NCBI GenBank assembly: GCA_009779495.1
Contig: WRED01000004.1
Span: 1-64,000 of the forward strand
Direction of reading: 5' to 3'
Source: Oscillospiraceae bacterium
GTDB lineage: Bacteria; Bacillota; Clostridia; Oscillospirales; Acutalibacteraceae
DNA length: 64,000 nt
Both the position numbers and the translations under genes were made by a program. The notes under the pieces are model-generated. The model worked only from the letters and a program-made list of their open reading frames with translations, made no database searches and was not told where the DNA came from. Numbering within the stretch: the stretch's first letter is position 1; each line of letters opens with the position of its first letter. Positions 1-7,442 of the stretch are shown one piece after another.

Positions 1-299
1 ATAAAATTTTGAAAGAATACTCCCGTATTTTAAGAAATTTTAACGCAGTGCGGCGGAAAAAGCGCCAAAAAGACGTGCGCGTGGTTTTTTCAAACACGCC
101 CTAGTTTCCGAGGAGGTCTAATAAAAAAGATTATCGGATTTTGTTTGTCCGATAATCTTTTTATTTGGATAATTTATTGTGGTTGTGACTTATGGTTTGG
201 TATATGAATTAGAGGATATTAATCCATTCTATGTAAGCTTTTGCGTTTTGGATACGGTCCAAAAAACACCGCCTCTTTATAGTGCCCCACCAGCACAAA
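1..299. other. Left-edge intergenic region
   Basis: No confident gene lies here. One plus-strand frame is open from base 3 to a TAG at 102-104 and could be the last 33 codons of a gene that begins outside the window, but nothing in it is recognisable. A terminator hairpin follows at 124-163. The stretch from about 165 to 299 is the 3' flank of yebC and shows no motif I can name. Confidence 0.4.
124..163. terminator. Rho-independent terminator
   Basis: A perfect 11-bp inverted repeat (AGATTATCGGA / TCCGATAATCT) with an A-run on one side and a T-run on the other can terminate in both directions. It probably ends a gene entering from the left. It could also stop read-through from yebC. Confidence 0.8.
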
Positions 300-1028
300 T
301 TACTCCTGATTCTCCCAATTCGTCCACACTGCCTGAACATCGTCGTTGTCCTCGAACATCTCCAGCATTTTATTCATGTTCCTGACGTCGTCCCCGTTCG
401 TCAGTTCGGCGTATGTGGACGGGATATATTCGATTTCAGCGGAAATAAACGCGTATCCTTTTGCGTCCAGGGTATCGCGCACCGAGCCGAAATCGTTCGG
501 CTCGGTATGTATGACGAAAACCTCGTCCTCGGACAGGAAGTCCGACGCCCCGGCCTCAAGCGAATCCTCCATCAGCCTTTCCTCATCAACGCCGTCTGCC
601 TCGACCGCCAGGACGCCCTGCCGCGTGAACATAAACGACACGCAGCCCGACTGCCCCATGTTGCCGCCGTATTTGTCAAAGTAGTGGCGCATTTCACCGG
701 CGGTGCGGTTTCGGTTATCGGTCAGCGTTTCAACGAGCACCGCGATGCCCGACGGCCCGTAGCCCTCGTAGATGATATCCTCGTAGCTGGCGCCGCCGTC
801 CTCGCCCGCGGCCTTTTTGATGATGCGCTCGATGTTGTCGTTAGGCACGTTGTTCGCTTTCGCTTTGGCAATGACGTCGCGGAGCTTGAAGTTGACCGCC
901 GGGTCAGTTCCGCCCTCTTTCACCGCTACGGCGATCTCCCGCCCGACCTTTGTGAAGATTTTAGCCCGCGCACTGTCGGTCTTTTCCTTTTTGCGTTTGA
1001 TCGTGCTCCATTTGCTGTGGCCTGACAT
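300..1028 (-). CDS. yebC: YebC/PmpR-family regulator or translation factor
   Basis: This is a 242-aa member of the TACO1/YebC family, whose members act as DNA-binding regulators or help ribosomes through difficult peptide stretches. The N-terminus begins MSGHSKWSTIKRKK, the family hallmark, followed by the AKIFTKVGREI block and the conserved GYGPSGIAVLVE segment near residue 90. The frame is open seven codons further upstream, but ATG 1028 is chosen because it starts the conserved motif and has a GGGGTGG site about 6 nt upstream. Length matches the family. It is monocistronic, with its own promoter just upstream, and runs divergently from the secreted repeat protein. Which of the two family roles applies cannot be told from sequence. 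Confidence 0.96.
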   Translation of the reverse strand: MSGHSKWSTIKRKKEKTDSARAKIFTKVGREIAVAVKEGGTDPAVNFKLRDVIAKAKANNVPNDNIERIIKKAAGEDGGASYEDIIYEGYGPSGIAVLVETLTDNRNRTAGEMRHYFDKYGGNMGQSGCVSFMFTRQGVLAVEADGVDEERLMEDSLEAGASDFLSEDEVFVIHTEPNDFGSVRDTLDAKGYAFISAEIEYIPSTYAELTNGDDVRNMNKMLEMFEDNDDVQAVWTNWENQE

Positions 1029-1059
1029 AAAAAACCACCCCAAGATCATTATTCATTAT

Positions 1060-1088
1060 ATTATAGCACAACGACGTTCGCATTACAA
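1060..1088 (-). promoter_or_regulatory. Promoter of yebC
   Basis: On the minus strand, TTGTAA (1088-1083) and TATAAT (1065-1060) are separated by 17 nt, a good sigma-A match located about 32 nt upstream of the yebC ATG. Confidence 0.65.
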
Positions 1089-1133
1089 TATTTTTTCGCA
1101 AAGTTTACTCAAAAATAAAACAAAGGAAAATTA

Positions 1134-1163
1134 TTGACAAAAGGCATTTTTCTATGATATACT
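1134..1163 (+). promoter_or_regulatory. Promoter of the secreted repeat-protein operon
   Basis: TTGACA (1134-1139) and TATACT (1158-1163) with an 18-nt spacer form a near-consensus sigma-A promoter about 70 nt upstream of the TTG start at 1233. Confidence 0.75.
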
Positions 1164-1232
1164 TACATTTGATTAGGTCTTCTACAATACATCTATTGAA
1201 CACAGATTCTTAATTTATGAGAGGTGAGACGC

Positions 1233-2444
1233 TTGAAAAAGAAAATTCTCATGTGGTTCATGGTAACAGTCGCGCTGGTTTGCGTCCTGTCCGCGGGGTT
1301 TTATGCCTCCGCCGATAACGGCGATGTGACGGTGAGCCTGCAATGCTCGGGGCCGGGACGCATCTATCAAGGCACACAGATGGTCGCCAGGACGACAGGG
1401 AGCATCGACGCAGCCAAAGGCACGAGTGTGTCGCTGACAGCTGTGCCCGACTCTGACGGTGTGTTCCTGTACTGGGTCAACATGGAAACGAACCGTATCT
1501 TCAGCTTTAACGAAACTTTCACTTTCGCTGCCGCCACATATTTGAAAGTTGAAGCGGTTTTCTGTTCCGATGACTCTGATGTCCACTACGTGACGCACCT
1601 GACGGTAAACGACAACATCCTCCGCGGTATTGAGGTCTTTGTCGGCGACCCGCTTTTGCATGTGGACTACACGCCCGCCCGCGACGGTTATACGTGGACA
1701 GGCGAGTGGACGTACACGGAGCAGGAGGTAAAGGAAAGCGGCGATGATCTCCTTGTCTATCCCGTGTTCACGAAGAATGAAAGCGAGCTCGTGGTCAGGA
1801 TATTGCTTGACGGCGGGGTGCAGTCCTCCGCGGTTTACGAATTCCTGGATCTCGTGGAGCTGTCCGCCGACGTAACGCACGAGGGGCAGCCGTTCTCCTA
1901 CTGGGCCGTCATCAACGAGGACGAAAGCCTTGAGATCGTCAGCTATTACGCGGATTATCTGTTCTACGTGACGAAAGACGTCGATCTGACGCCCGTATAC
2001 GGCGACGATTCCGGCAGCGGCATTGTGACGCGCATAACGGGTGCCCGCCCGAACCTTGACGAGGACCGTGTGACGGTTTACGCCGAAAGAAGCGTGTCGA
2101 TGGACTTTGAGGTGCTCCAGCACGGTATGCTGCTCACGCTGGACGATCAGACGGGCAGCAGGGACGATCTGTTCGTCATAGACGAAAACAACCCGCTTAT
2201 CGAAAAGCGCACCGGCAACGGGACGGAGCACACCGGTACTTACGGCGTGACGTATTACAACTGGAAAGTGCTGACCAATGTCAACGGAGTGGATATGTAT
2301 ATATATCCACGCCTGTACGCGCGTTCCTATGTTGTCGTGAAAGATTCCGGCGGAGCTACGCACACGATTTACGGGACGGTTTATGTCGTTGAGGAACAAT
2401 ACGGCGGAATGCCCGGCGACGACATAGACGATCCCTGGGGATGA
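1233..2444 (+). CDS. Secreted protein with InlB/Listeria-Bacteroides-like repeats
   Basis: This is a 403-aa exported protein of unknown role. A signal peptide (KKK followed by a hydrophobic stretch ending near FYASA) covers about residues 1-25. The body has divergent bacterial-repeat modules: one with an FLYWVN core near residue 85, one ending YPVFTKNE near 190 and one with FSYWAV near 225 and LTPVYGD near 255. These match the GY.F.GW...L.A.W pattern of InlB B-repeats. The rest is beta-rich with no known catalytic motif. TTG 1233 is preferred over GTG 1224 because AGGTGAG ends 6 nt upstream of it. The next gene starts 16 nt after the stop, so the two probably form an operon. No LPXTG or dockerin anchor was seen. 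Confidence 0.75.
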   Translation: MKKKILMWFMVTVALVCVLSAGFYASADNGDVTVSLQCSGPGRIYQGTQMVARTTGSIDAAKGTSVSLTAVPDSDGVFLYWVNMETNRIFSFNETFTFAAATYLKVEAVFCSDDSDVHYVTHLTVNDNILRGIEVFVGDPLLHVDYTPARDGYTWTGEWTYTEQEVKESGDDLLVYPVFTKNESELVVRILLDGGVQSSAVYEFLDLVELSADVTHEGQPFSYWAVINEDESLEIVSYYADYLFYVTKDVDLTPVYGDDSGSGIVTRITGARPNLDEDRVTVYAERSVSMDFEVLQHGMLLTLDDQTGSRDDLFVIDENNPLIEKRTGNGTEHTGTYGVTYYNWKVLTNVNGVDMYIYPRLYARSYVVVKDSGGATHTIYGTVYVVEEQYGGMPGDDIDDPWG

Positions 2445-2460
2445 TGGGAGGAGAGTGAAT

Positions 2461-2724
2461 ATGAAGAAGATATATGAAAAGCCCGAGCTTTCGGTTGAGC
2501 GGTTTGAGATCGAGGATGTCATTACGGCGTCCGGCATTACTGTGACGACTGATCCCGCGACAACGACAATATCGACGACGACCACAACGAAGCCCGGATT
2601 GGAGGGCGACGATTGGAATGGGCCGACTGTGCCTACGACTACGAATACAACCGTGGGTCCGATGTCACCTCCGTCTGCGTTTGATTTGATAGCCGATAAG
2701 CTCTACGGATTTTTTGTAAAGTAA
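2461..2724 (+). CDS. Small Thr-rich protein with a YEKPEL leader-like N-terminus
   Basis: This is an 87-aa protein without a signal peptide. The N-terminus (MKKIYEKPELSVERFEIEDV, then ITASG) is followed by a low-complexity Thr/Pro tract (about residues 30-70) and a short hydrophobic end. Start ATG 2461 follows GGAGGAG by 7 nt; the in-frame GTG at 2455 overlaps the ribosome site and is less likely. The YxKPxL block resembles the YxxPxL recognition motif of lasso-peptide and other RiPP leaders, but no RRE, protease or cyclase gene is nearby, so a RiPP role is speculative. It is co-transcribed with the secreted protein upstream and followed by a terminator. Confidence 0.7.
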   Translation: MKKIYEKPELSVERFEIEDVITASGITVTTDPATTTISTTTTTKPGLEGDDWNGPTVPTTTNTTVGPMSPPSAFDLIADKLYGFFVK

Positions 2725-2740
2725 CAAAACAATAAAAAAA

Positions 2741-2777
2741 GCAGCCTCTGACCGTGATGGCCGGCGGCTGTTTTTTT
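2741..2777 (+). terminator. Rho-independent terminator
   Basis: CAGCC (2742-2746) pairs with GGCTG (2766-2770) and is followed by seven Ts; flanking A and T runs extend the stem. It ends the 1233-2724 operon. Confidence 0.7.
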
Positions 2778-2786
2778 ATTTTTCGC

Positions 2787-2834
2787 TTGCCTGACACCAT
2801 CATATAGTGGTATAATATAGTCAGGATGACTATA
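2787..2834 (+). promoter_or_regulatory. polA promoter with a palindrome at the start site
   Basis: TTGCCT (2787-2792), an 18-nt spacer and an extended -10 (TGG then TATAAT, 2811-2816) form the promoter. A perfect 8-bp dyad, TATAGTCA GGA TGACTATA (2816-2834), overlaps the predicted transcription start. Its position fits a repressor operator or an RNA hairpin at the 5' end. Confidence 0.65.
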
Positions 2835-2863
2835 CCGAAAAAAGAGCAAAGGAACGATCATAT

Positions 2864-5452
2864 ATGAAGCTTCTCGCCATCGACGGCAACAGCATCATCA
2901 ACCGCGCCTTTTACGGCATAAAGCCGCTTTCGACGAAGGACGGGCAGTTCACAAACGGCATATACGGTTTTATGAATATCCTGCTGCGCCTGCGCGACGA
3001 GTGTTCGCCCGACGCCGTTGCCGTTGCTTTCGACCTGAAAGGGCCGACTTTCCGCCATGAGCTGTACGGCGAATACAAGGCCGGGCGCAAGGGTATGCCC
3101 GACGAGCTTGCGCAGCAGTTGCCCGTTTTGAAGGAACTGCTTTTAAGGCTGGGCTATAAAATTGTGGAGACGCCCGGCTATGAGGCCGACGACATTCTGG
3201 GAACGCTGTCCAGGCTCTGCCATGACAGCGACGGTTGGCAGTGCGTGATCGCGACGGGTGACCGTGACAGCTTACAGCTTATCAACCCGGAAACCACCGT
3301 GCTGCTTGCCTCGACGAAGATGGGCAGGCCGCAGACGGTACGCTACGACACGGACAAGCTGATGGAGGAATACGGCGTCAGTCCGCGCGGGATGCTGGAG
3401 ATGAAAGCACTTATGGGCGACAGCTCAGATAATATTCCCGGTGTCGCGGGAATCGGGCAAAAAACGGCCGCTGACCTCATTCAAAAATATGGTGATATTG
3501 ACAGGATATACGGCGAAATAGACTCGCTCGACATAAAGCAGGGCGTGCGGGACAAGCTCAGGACCGGGCGCGACAGCGCGTTTTTGAGCCGCGAGCTTGG
3601 CACGATCTGCCTTGATGTGCCGATAGAAACCGACTTACGGGCGTATTTGCCCGGCGCGCCCGATGCGTATGAGGTCACAAAAATATTGACCGGGCTTGAG
3701 ATGTTCAATATGCTTGGCAGGCTTAAACTGGATGCGTCCGCTCAAGAGGCCGAAGTCGCGGGGGCTTCGGTCCCGAATATCGCGGAGGAACAGGCTCACG
3801 ACCTGACAGGATTGCTGAACATGCTTCGCGGACAGGGAAAGGCGTACTTCATGTCGGAGTTTGAGGACGGCTTTGTTTCGAGTATGCGATTTTTCCTGAA
3901 CGGGTCGGTTGCCGTTGTTTCATGCGGACATGGCGGCTTCTTCGGCTTCGTGAAAGACTTTTTGCTTGACCGCGATATCTTCAAGGTGACCCGCGACAGC
4001 AAGCCGCTTTACGCCTACGCCGTCCGAAACGGGCTGGACGTCCGCGGGCTTGTGATGGACGTGGAGCTGGCCGGGTATGTGCTGAATCCGTCGTCGAACG
4101 ACTACAGTCCGCTTCGGCTGGCGCGGGAGTACGGCGTCGCTTTGCCGAAAGCGGAGAGCGATGCCATTGCTCAGGCGGCGGTTCTGCCCGCGCTTTACGA
4201 CGTACTCAAGTCGAAGATTTTTGAAAACGGGCAGGAGAAGCTGCTGTATGAGATAGAGATGCCGCTGGCCGGCGTTTTGGCGTCGATGGAGCTGACGGGC
4301 TTCGAGGTTGACGAGGATGGAATCGCGGACTTCGGTGAGACGCTGGACTCGCGCATCGGCGACCTCACCGCGCGTATTTTCAGCGAGGCGGGTTTTGAGC
4401 TCAACCTGAATTCGCCGAAGCAGCTCGGCGAAGCGCTGTTTGAGCGGCTGGGCATTCCGGCGAAAAAGAAAAATAAGACAGGATATTCCACAAACGCCGA
4501 CGTTTTGGAAAGCCTGACGGACGACTACCCCATCGTCGGGAGGATCCTTGAATACCGCACGCTGAGCAAGCTGAAAAGCACGTACTGCGACGGGCTTTTG
4601 AAGGTCGTCGCGGAGGACGGGCGCATCCATTCCACGCTCAACCAGACCGAGACGAGGACGGGCCGCATATCGTCCACGGAGCCGAATCTGCAAAACATCC
4701 CTGTCCGTTCGGACCTGGGCCGCGAAATGCGCAGGTTCTTCCGGGCCAGGGAGGGCTGTGTGCTGGTGGACGGCGACTACTCGCAGATCGAGCTGCGCGT
4801 GCTTGCGCATATCGCCGGTGACGAAACGATGATCCGCGCGTTCAATGACGGCGACGATATCCACGCCATAACCGCGTCGCAGGTGTTCAACATGCCGCCC
4901 GCCATGGTCACGCCGCTCATGCGAAACCGCGCGAAAGCGGTGAACTTCGGCATTGTCTACGGTATCGGCGCGTTCTCGCTGGCCAAAGACATCGGCGTGA
5001 CAAGGGCGGAGGCTGACAGCTACATCAAGGGCTATATGCACCATTATGCCGGGGTCAGCCGCTATATGGAGCGCGTGGTGGCCGAGGCGAAGGAGCGGGG
5101 CTACGCTGAAACGCTGTTCGCGCGCAGACGGTATCTGCCGGAGCTGTCGGCAAGCAACGCGCTGACGCGGGGCTTCGGCGAGCGCGTCGCGCGGAACATG
5201 CCGATACAGGGAACGGCGGCGGACATCATCAAAATCGCGATGATCCGCGTGCATGAACGGCTGAAAAGCGAGGGGCTCAGGTCAAAAATAATTTTGCAGG
5301 TGCATGACGAATTGATCATCGAATCGCCGGAGGAGGAGGCCGAAGCCGCGGCGCGGATCATGGCGGAGGAGATGGAGAATGCTGCGGAGATGAAGGTGCG
5401 GCTGACGGCGGACGTGCATACGGGCAAAACCTGGTACGACACGAAAGGATAA
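2864..5452 (+). CDS. polA: DNA polymerase I
   Basis: This 862-aa enzyme fills gaps and removes RNA primers in replication and repair. Residues 1-290 are the 5'-3' exonuclease (LAIDGNSIINRAFYG start, acidic metal-binding residues in YEADDILGT and MGDSSDNIPGV). Residues 300-450 occupy the 3'-5' exonuclease position but lack the DxE signature, so proofreading is probably lost, as in Bacillus Pol I. Residues 480-862 carry polymerase motif A (DGDYSQIELRVLAHIAGDE), motif B (RNRAKAVNFGIVYG) and motif C (QVHDELI). Start ATG 2864 is the first conserved methionine, with AAAGGAA upstream. dusB follows after 4 nt, so the two are co-transcribed. The promoter carries a palindromic operator candidate. Confidence 0.97.
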   Translation: MKLLAIDGNSIINRAFYGIKPLSTKDGQFTNGIYGFMNILLRLRDECSPDAVAVAFDLKGPTFRHELYGEYKAGRKGMPDELAQQLPVLKELLLRLGYKIVETPGYEADDILGTLSRLCHDSDGWQCVIATGDRDSLQLINPETTVLLASTKMGRPQTVRYDTDKLMEEYGVSPRGMLEMKALMGDSSDNIPGVAGIGQKTAADLIQKYGDIDRIYGEIDSLDIKQGVRDKLRTGRDSAFLSRELGTICLDVPIETDLRAYLPGAPDAYEVTKILTGLEMFNMLGRLKLDASAQEAEVAGASVPNIAEEQAHDLTGLLNMLRGQGKAYFMSEFEDGFVSSMRFFLNGSVAVVSCGHGGFFGFVKDFLLDRDIFKVTRDSKPLYAYAVRNGLDVRGLVMDVELAGYVLNPSSNDYSPLRLAREYGVALPKAESDAIAQAAVLPALYDVLKSKIFENGQEKLLYEIEMPLAGVLASMELTGFEVDEDGIADFGETLDSRIGDLTARIFSEAGFELNLNSPKQLGEALFERLGIPAKKKNKTGYSTNADVLESLTDDYPIVGRILEYRTLSKLKSTYCDGLLKVVAEDGRIHSTLNQTETRTGRISSTEPNLQNIPVRSDLGREMRRFFRAREGCVLVDGDYSQIELRVLAHIAGDETMIRAFNDGDDIHAITASQVFNMPPAMVTPLMRNRAKAVNFGIVYGIGAFSLAKDIGVTRAEADSYIKGYMHHYAGVSRYMERVVAEAKERGYAETLFARRRYLPELSASNALTRGFGERVARNMPIQGTAADIIKIAMIRVHERLKSEGLRSKIILQVHDELIIESPEEEAEAAARIMAEEMENAAEMKVRLTADVHTGKTWYDTKG

Positions 5453-5456
5453 TAGC

Positions 5457-6437
5457 ATGAACATCGGAAACGTTGAAATAAAAGGCTTCGCCGCGTTGGC
5501 TCCGATGGCCGGAGTTGCGGACCGGGCGTTTCGCGAGCTGTGCGTGGAGTACGGCGCGGCGTATGTGGTGGGTGAAATGGCCAGCTCGAAAGGGATCGCG
5601 ATGAATGACCGCAAGTCCGCCGGGCTGCTCGCTGTATCGCCAAAGGAGCGTCCGGCGGGCGCGCAGATTTTCGGGGACGAGCCGGGCACCATGGCTCTGG
5701 CCGCCGTGAGCGCGCTTCGGTACGGGCCGGACGTAATTGATATCAACATGGGCTGTCCCGCGCCGAAAGTGGCCGGAAACGGCGGCGGAAGCGCGCTCAT
5801 GAAGCGGCCGGAGCTGGCGTGGCGGATCGCGGAAGCCTGCGTCAGGGCGGTCAATGTGCCTGTCACGGTGAAGATGCGGTCGGGCTGGGACGCGGACAGC
5901 GTAAACGCCGTGGAACTGGCTGTGCTCTGCGAGGAGGCGGGCGTGTCGGCGCTGACGGTCCACGGCAGGACAAGGGCGCAGATGTACGCGCCGCCGGTGA
6001 ATCTTGACGTCATCCGCGAGGTGAAGCGGGCGGTGAAAATCCCTGTCATCGGCAACGGCGATGTGGTTGACGGCAAAAGCGCCGCTCAAATGCTTCTGCA
6101 AACGGGCTGCGACCTTGTGATGGTCGGGCGAGGGGCGCTTGGAAGACCGTGGGTTTTTGGGCAGATAAACGCGTATTTGGCGGACGGGACGGTTGTCCCC
6201 GATCCGCCGATTGGGGAGCGCATGGACGTGATGCTCAGGCACATCGAGCGACTGTGCGAATACAAAGGCGCATACATAGGCATGCGCGAGGCGCGAAAGC
6301 ACGCGGCGTGGTACATAAAGGGCGTGAGGAACGCGGCCATGTACAGAAATGAGATCGGGGCGATTTCATCGATGGACGAGTTGCGCGCGCTGGCGCTGCG
6401 AGTGATCAGGGATCAGGAGTCAGGGAATAGGGAATAA
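5457..6437 (+). CDS. dusB: tRNA-dihydrouridine synthase (DusB type)
   Basis: A 326-aa FMN enzyme that reduces uridines in the tRNA D-loop. The TIM barrel shows APMAGVADRAFRELC near residue 15, the catalytic-cysteine segment INMGCPAPKVAGNGGGS near 100, VKMRSGWD near 140, LTVHGRT near 165, PVIGNGDV near 195 and the FMN phosphate-binding MVGRGALGRPWVF near 225. Length is normal. The start lies 4 nt after the polA stop and its AAAGGAT site sits inside the end of polA, which indicates coupling. Confidence 0.95.
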   Translation: MNIGNVEIKGFAALAPMAGVADRAFRELCVEYGAAYVVGEMASSKGIAMNDRKSAGLLAVSPKERPAGAQIFGDEPGTMALAAVSALRYGPDVIDINMGCPAPKVAGNGGGSALMKRPELAWRIAEACVRAVNVPVTVKMRSGWDADSVNAVELAVLCEEAGVSALTVHGRTRAQMYAPPVNLDVIREVKRAVKIPVIGNGDVVDGKSAAQMLLQTGCDLVMVGRGALGRPWVFGQINAYLADGTVVPDPPIGERMDVMLRHIERLCEYKGAYIGMREARKHAAWYIKGVRNAAMYRNEIGAISSMDELRALALRVIRDQESGNRE

Positions 6438-6458
6438 ATCTTTCGATAAGCATATATA

Positions 6459-6487
6459 TTGATTTTTCGACGCTGCAATGGTATAAT
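6459..6487 (+). promoter_or_regulatory. Promoter of the leader/methyltransferase unit
   Basis: TTGATT (6459-6464), a 17-nt spacer and TATAAT (6482-6487) preceded by TGG make a strong extended -10 promoter. It would produce a long leader before the coding start at 6623. Confidence 0.75.
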
Positions 6488-6532
6488 GAATCCAGCTCGT
6501 ACAGAGTAATAAACTTAAAGGAGTTGTTTTGT

Positions 6533-6568
6533 TTGAAAGTTTTTTGTACAGGTGAAGAGACTAAATAA
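6533..6568 (+). CDS. Possible 11-aa leader peptide
   Basis: AAAGGAG (6517-6523) followed 9 nt later by TTG opens a short frame, MKVFCTGEETK, ending TAA at 6566-6568. It lies between a strong promoter and a pair of alternative hairpins that control access to the next ribosome site, where attenuator leader peptides sit. The case is positional; the peptide is too short to support by codon use. Confidence 0.4.
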   Translation: MKVFCTGEETK

Positions 6569-6571
6569 TCT

Positions 6572-6613
6572 GACAGGACAGACTATCTATCTGCTCCTGT
6601 CGAATACAGGAGG
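6572..6613 (+). promoter_or_regulatory. Candidate translational attenuator
   Basis: Two exclusive hairpins can form. GACAGGA (6572-6578) pairs with TCCTGTC (6595-6601). Alternatively CTCCTGT (6594-6600) pairs with ACAGGAG (6606-6612), a 7-bp stem with a 5-nt loop that buries the AGGAGG ribosome site of the methyltransferase. A third ACAGG copy lies inside the leader frame (6548-6552). The arrangement resembles leader-peptide attenuators of erm methyltransferase genes, although the downstream enzyme is not an Erm. Confidence 0.5.
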
Positions 6614-6622
6614 AAAAAAACA

Positions 6623-7381
6623 TTGAACAAACAGGTAGATTCGACTATTTTACACTGTGATCAGTTTCCCCGCGCGAACAAGTACGACCCCATGTGGATT
6701 TTGCAAAACAGCATGGGCTGCAATGTGATATGGCTCACAGATTTTTTGACGCAGCCGATGGACTTGCGCCCTGGTATGCGCGTCCTTGACCTCGGATGCG
6801 GAAAGGGCATATCCAGCGTCTTTTTGGCGAAAGAGTTCGGCGTACACGTTTACGCTGTCGATTTGTGGGAGGACGCCGACGGCAAATGGGAACAGGCGAA
6901 AGAGCACGGCGTTTCACATCTGATTACACCTGTAAAAGCCGACGCGCGGGACTTGCCTTTCGCGAAAGGCTTCTTCGACGTCATACTGTGCGTTGACGCA
7001 TACATCTATTTTGGCACGGACGACCTGTATCTGAACTACATCACGCGGTTTTTGTGTCCCGGAGGAAAAATCGGTATGGTCGTTCCCGGCCTGATGAAAG
7101 AATTTACGGACGGGGTGCCGGAGCATTTGACCGATTTCTGGGGGCAGGACTGCTGGTGCTGGCACACATTGACATGGTGGCGCAAGCTTTGGGAGCGCAC
7201 GGGGCTTGTGTCCGCAGAAGCCGCCGACACGCTTCCAAACGGCTGCGCGCTGTATGCCCGCTGGAAAGCGGCGCAGGATGCCGCCGGGCTGAATCACTGG
7301 CCGCAGGACACGGAAACACTTCGCAAGGACGCGGGCGAGTATGTGGGCTTCATCCGCATGGTCGCGGCTAATACGCAATAA
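6623..7381 (+). CDS. Class I SAM-dependent methyltransferase
   Basis: A 252-aa soluble methyltransferase of unknown substrate. Motif I is VLDLGCGKGISS near residue 54, followed by the acidic end of strand 2 (VYAVDLW), ADARDLPF and FDVILCVDAYIYFG (motif II region) and PGGKIGMVVPG (motif III region). The C-terminus is Trp-rich. The start is TTG 6623 with AGGAGG 9 nt upstream. The gene sits behind a promoter, a short leader frame and competing hairpins, so its translation is probably controlled. The fold resembles small-molecule or lipid methyltransferases rather than RNA-modifying Erm enzymes. Confidence 0.85.
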   Translation: MNKQVDSTILHCDQFPRANKYDPMWILQNSMGCNVIWLTDFLTQPMDLRPGMRVLDLGCGKGISSVFLAKEFGVHVYAVDLWEDADGKWEQAKEHGVSHLITPVKADARDLPFAKGFFDVILCVDAYIYFGTDDLYLNYITRFLCPGGKIGMVVPGLMKEFTDGVPEHLTDFWGQDCWCWHTLTWWRKLWERTGLVSAEAADTLPNGCALYARWKAAQDAAGLNHWPQDTETLRKDAGEYVGFIRMVAANTQ

Positions 7382-7391
7382 AAACCTAAGC

Positions 7392-7430
7392 AAAAACCCG
7401 GACACTGAAACATCAGCGTCCGGGTTTTTT
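7392..7430. terminator. Bidirectional terminator
   Basis: AAACCCGGAC and GTCCGGGTTT flank an inner CTGA/TCAG pair and end in T6, with an A-run on the other side. It separates the convergent methyltransferase and the minus-strand secreted protein. Confidence 0.9.
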
Positions 7431-7442
7431 GTAATATGTTAC

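Noticed and set aside
3..104. C-terminal fragment of a gene entering from the left
   Set aside because: Open for 33 codons and placed before a terminator, but too short and AT-rich to recognise; kept only as a note.
1215..2585. Minus-strand open frame of 456 codons opposite the secreted repeat protein
   Set aside because: Antisense shadow of a gene with signal peptide, ribosome site and promoter on the plus strand; its own product has no recognisable domain.
3920..5254. 444-codon minus-strand frame inside polA
   Set aside because: Antisense to the conserved polymerase domain; explained by codon bias.
5358..6302. 314-codon minus-strand frame across polA/dusB
   Set aside because: Overlaps two conserved genes; Arg/His/Pro-rich translation typical of antisense.
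6623..7381. Erm-type rRNA methyltransferase, because of the attenuator-like leader
   Set aside because: The protein has a class I SAM fold but lacks Erm motifs (for example the N-L-P-Y/F-type motif IV).
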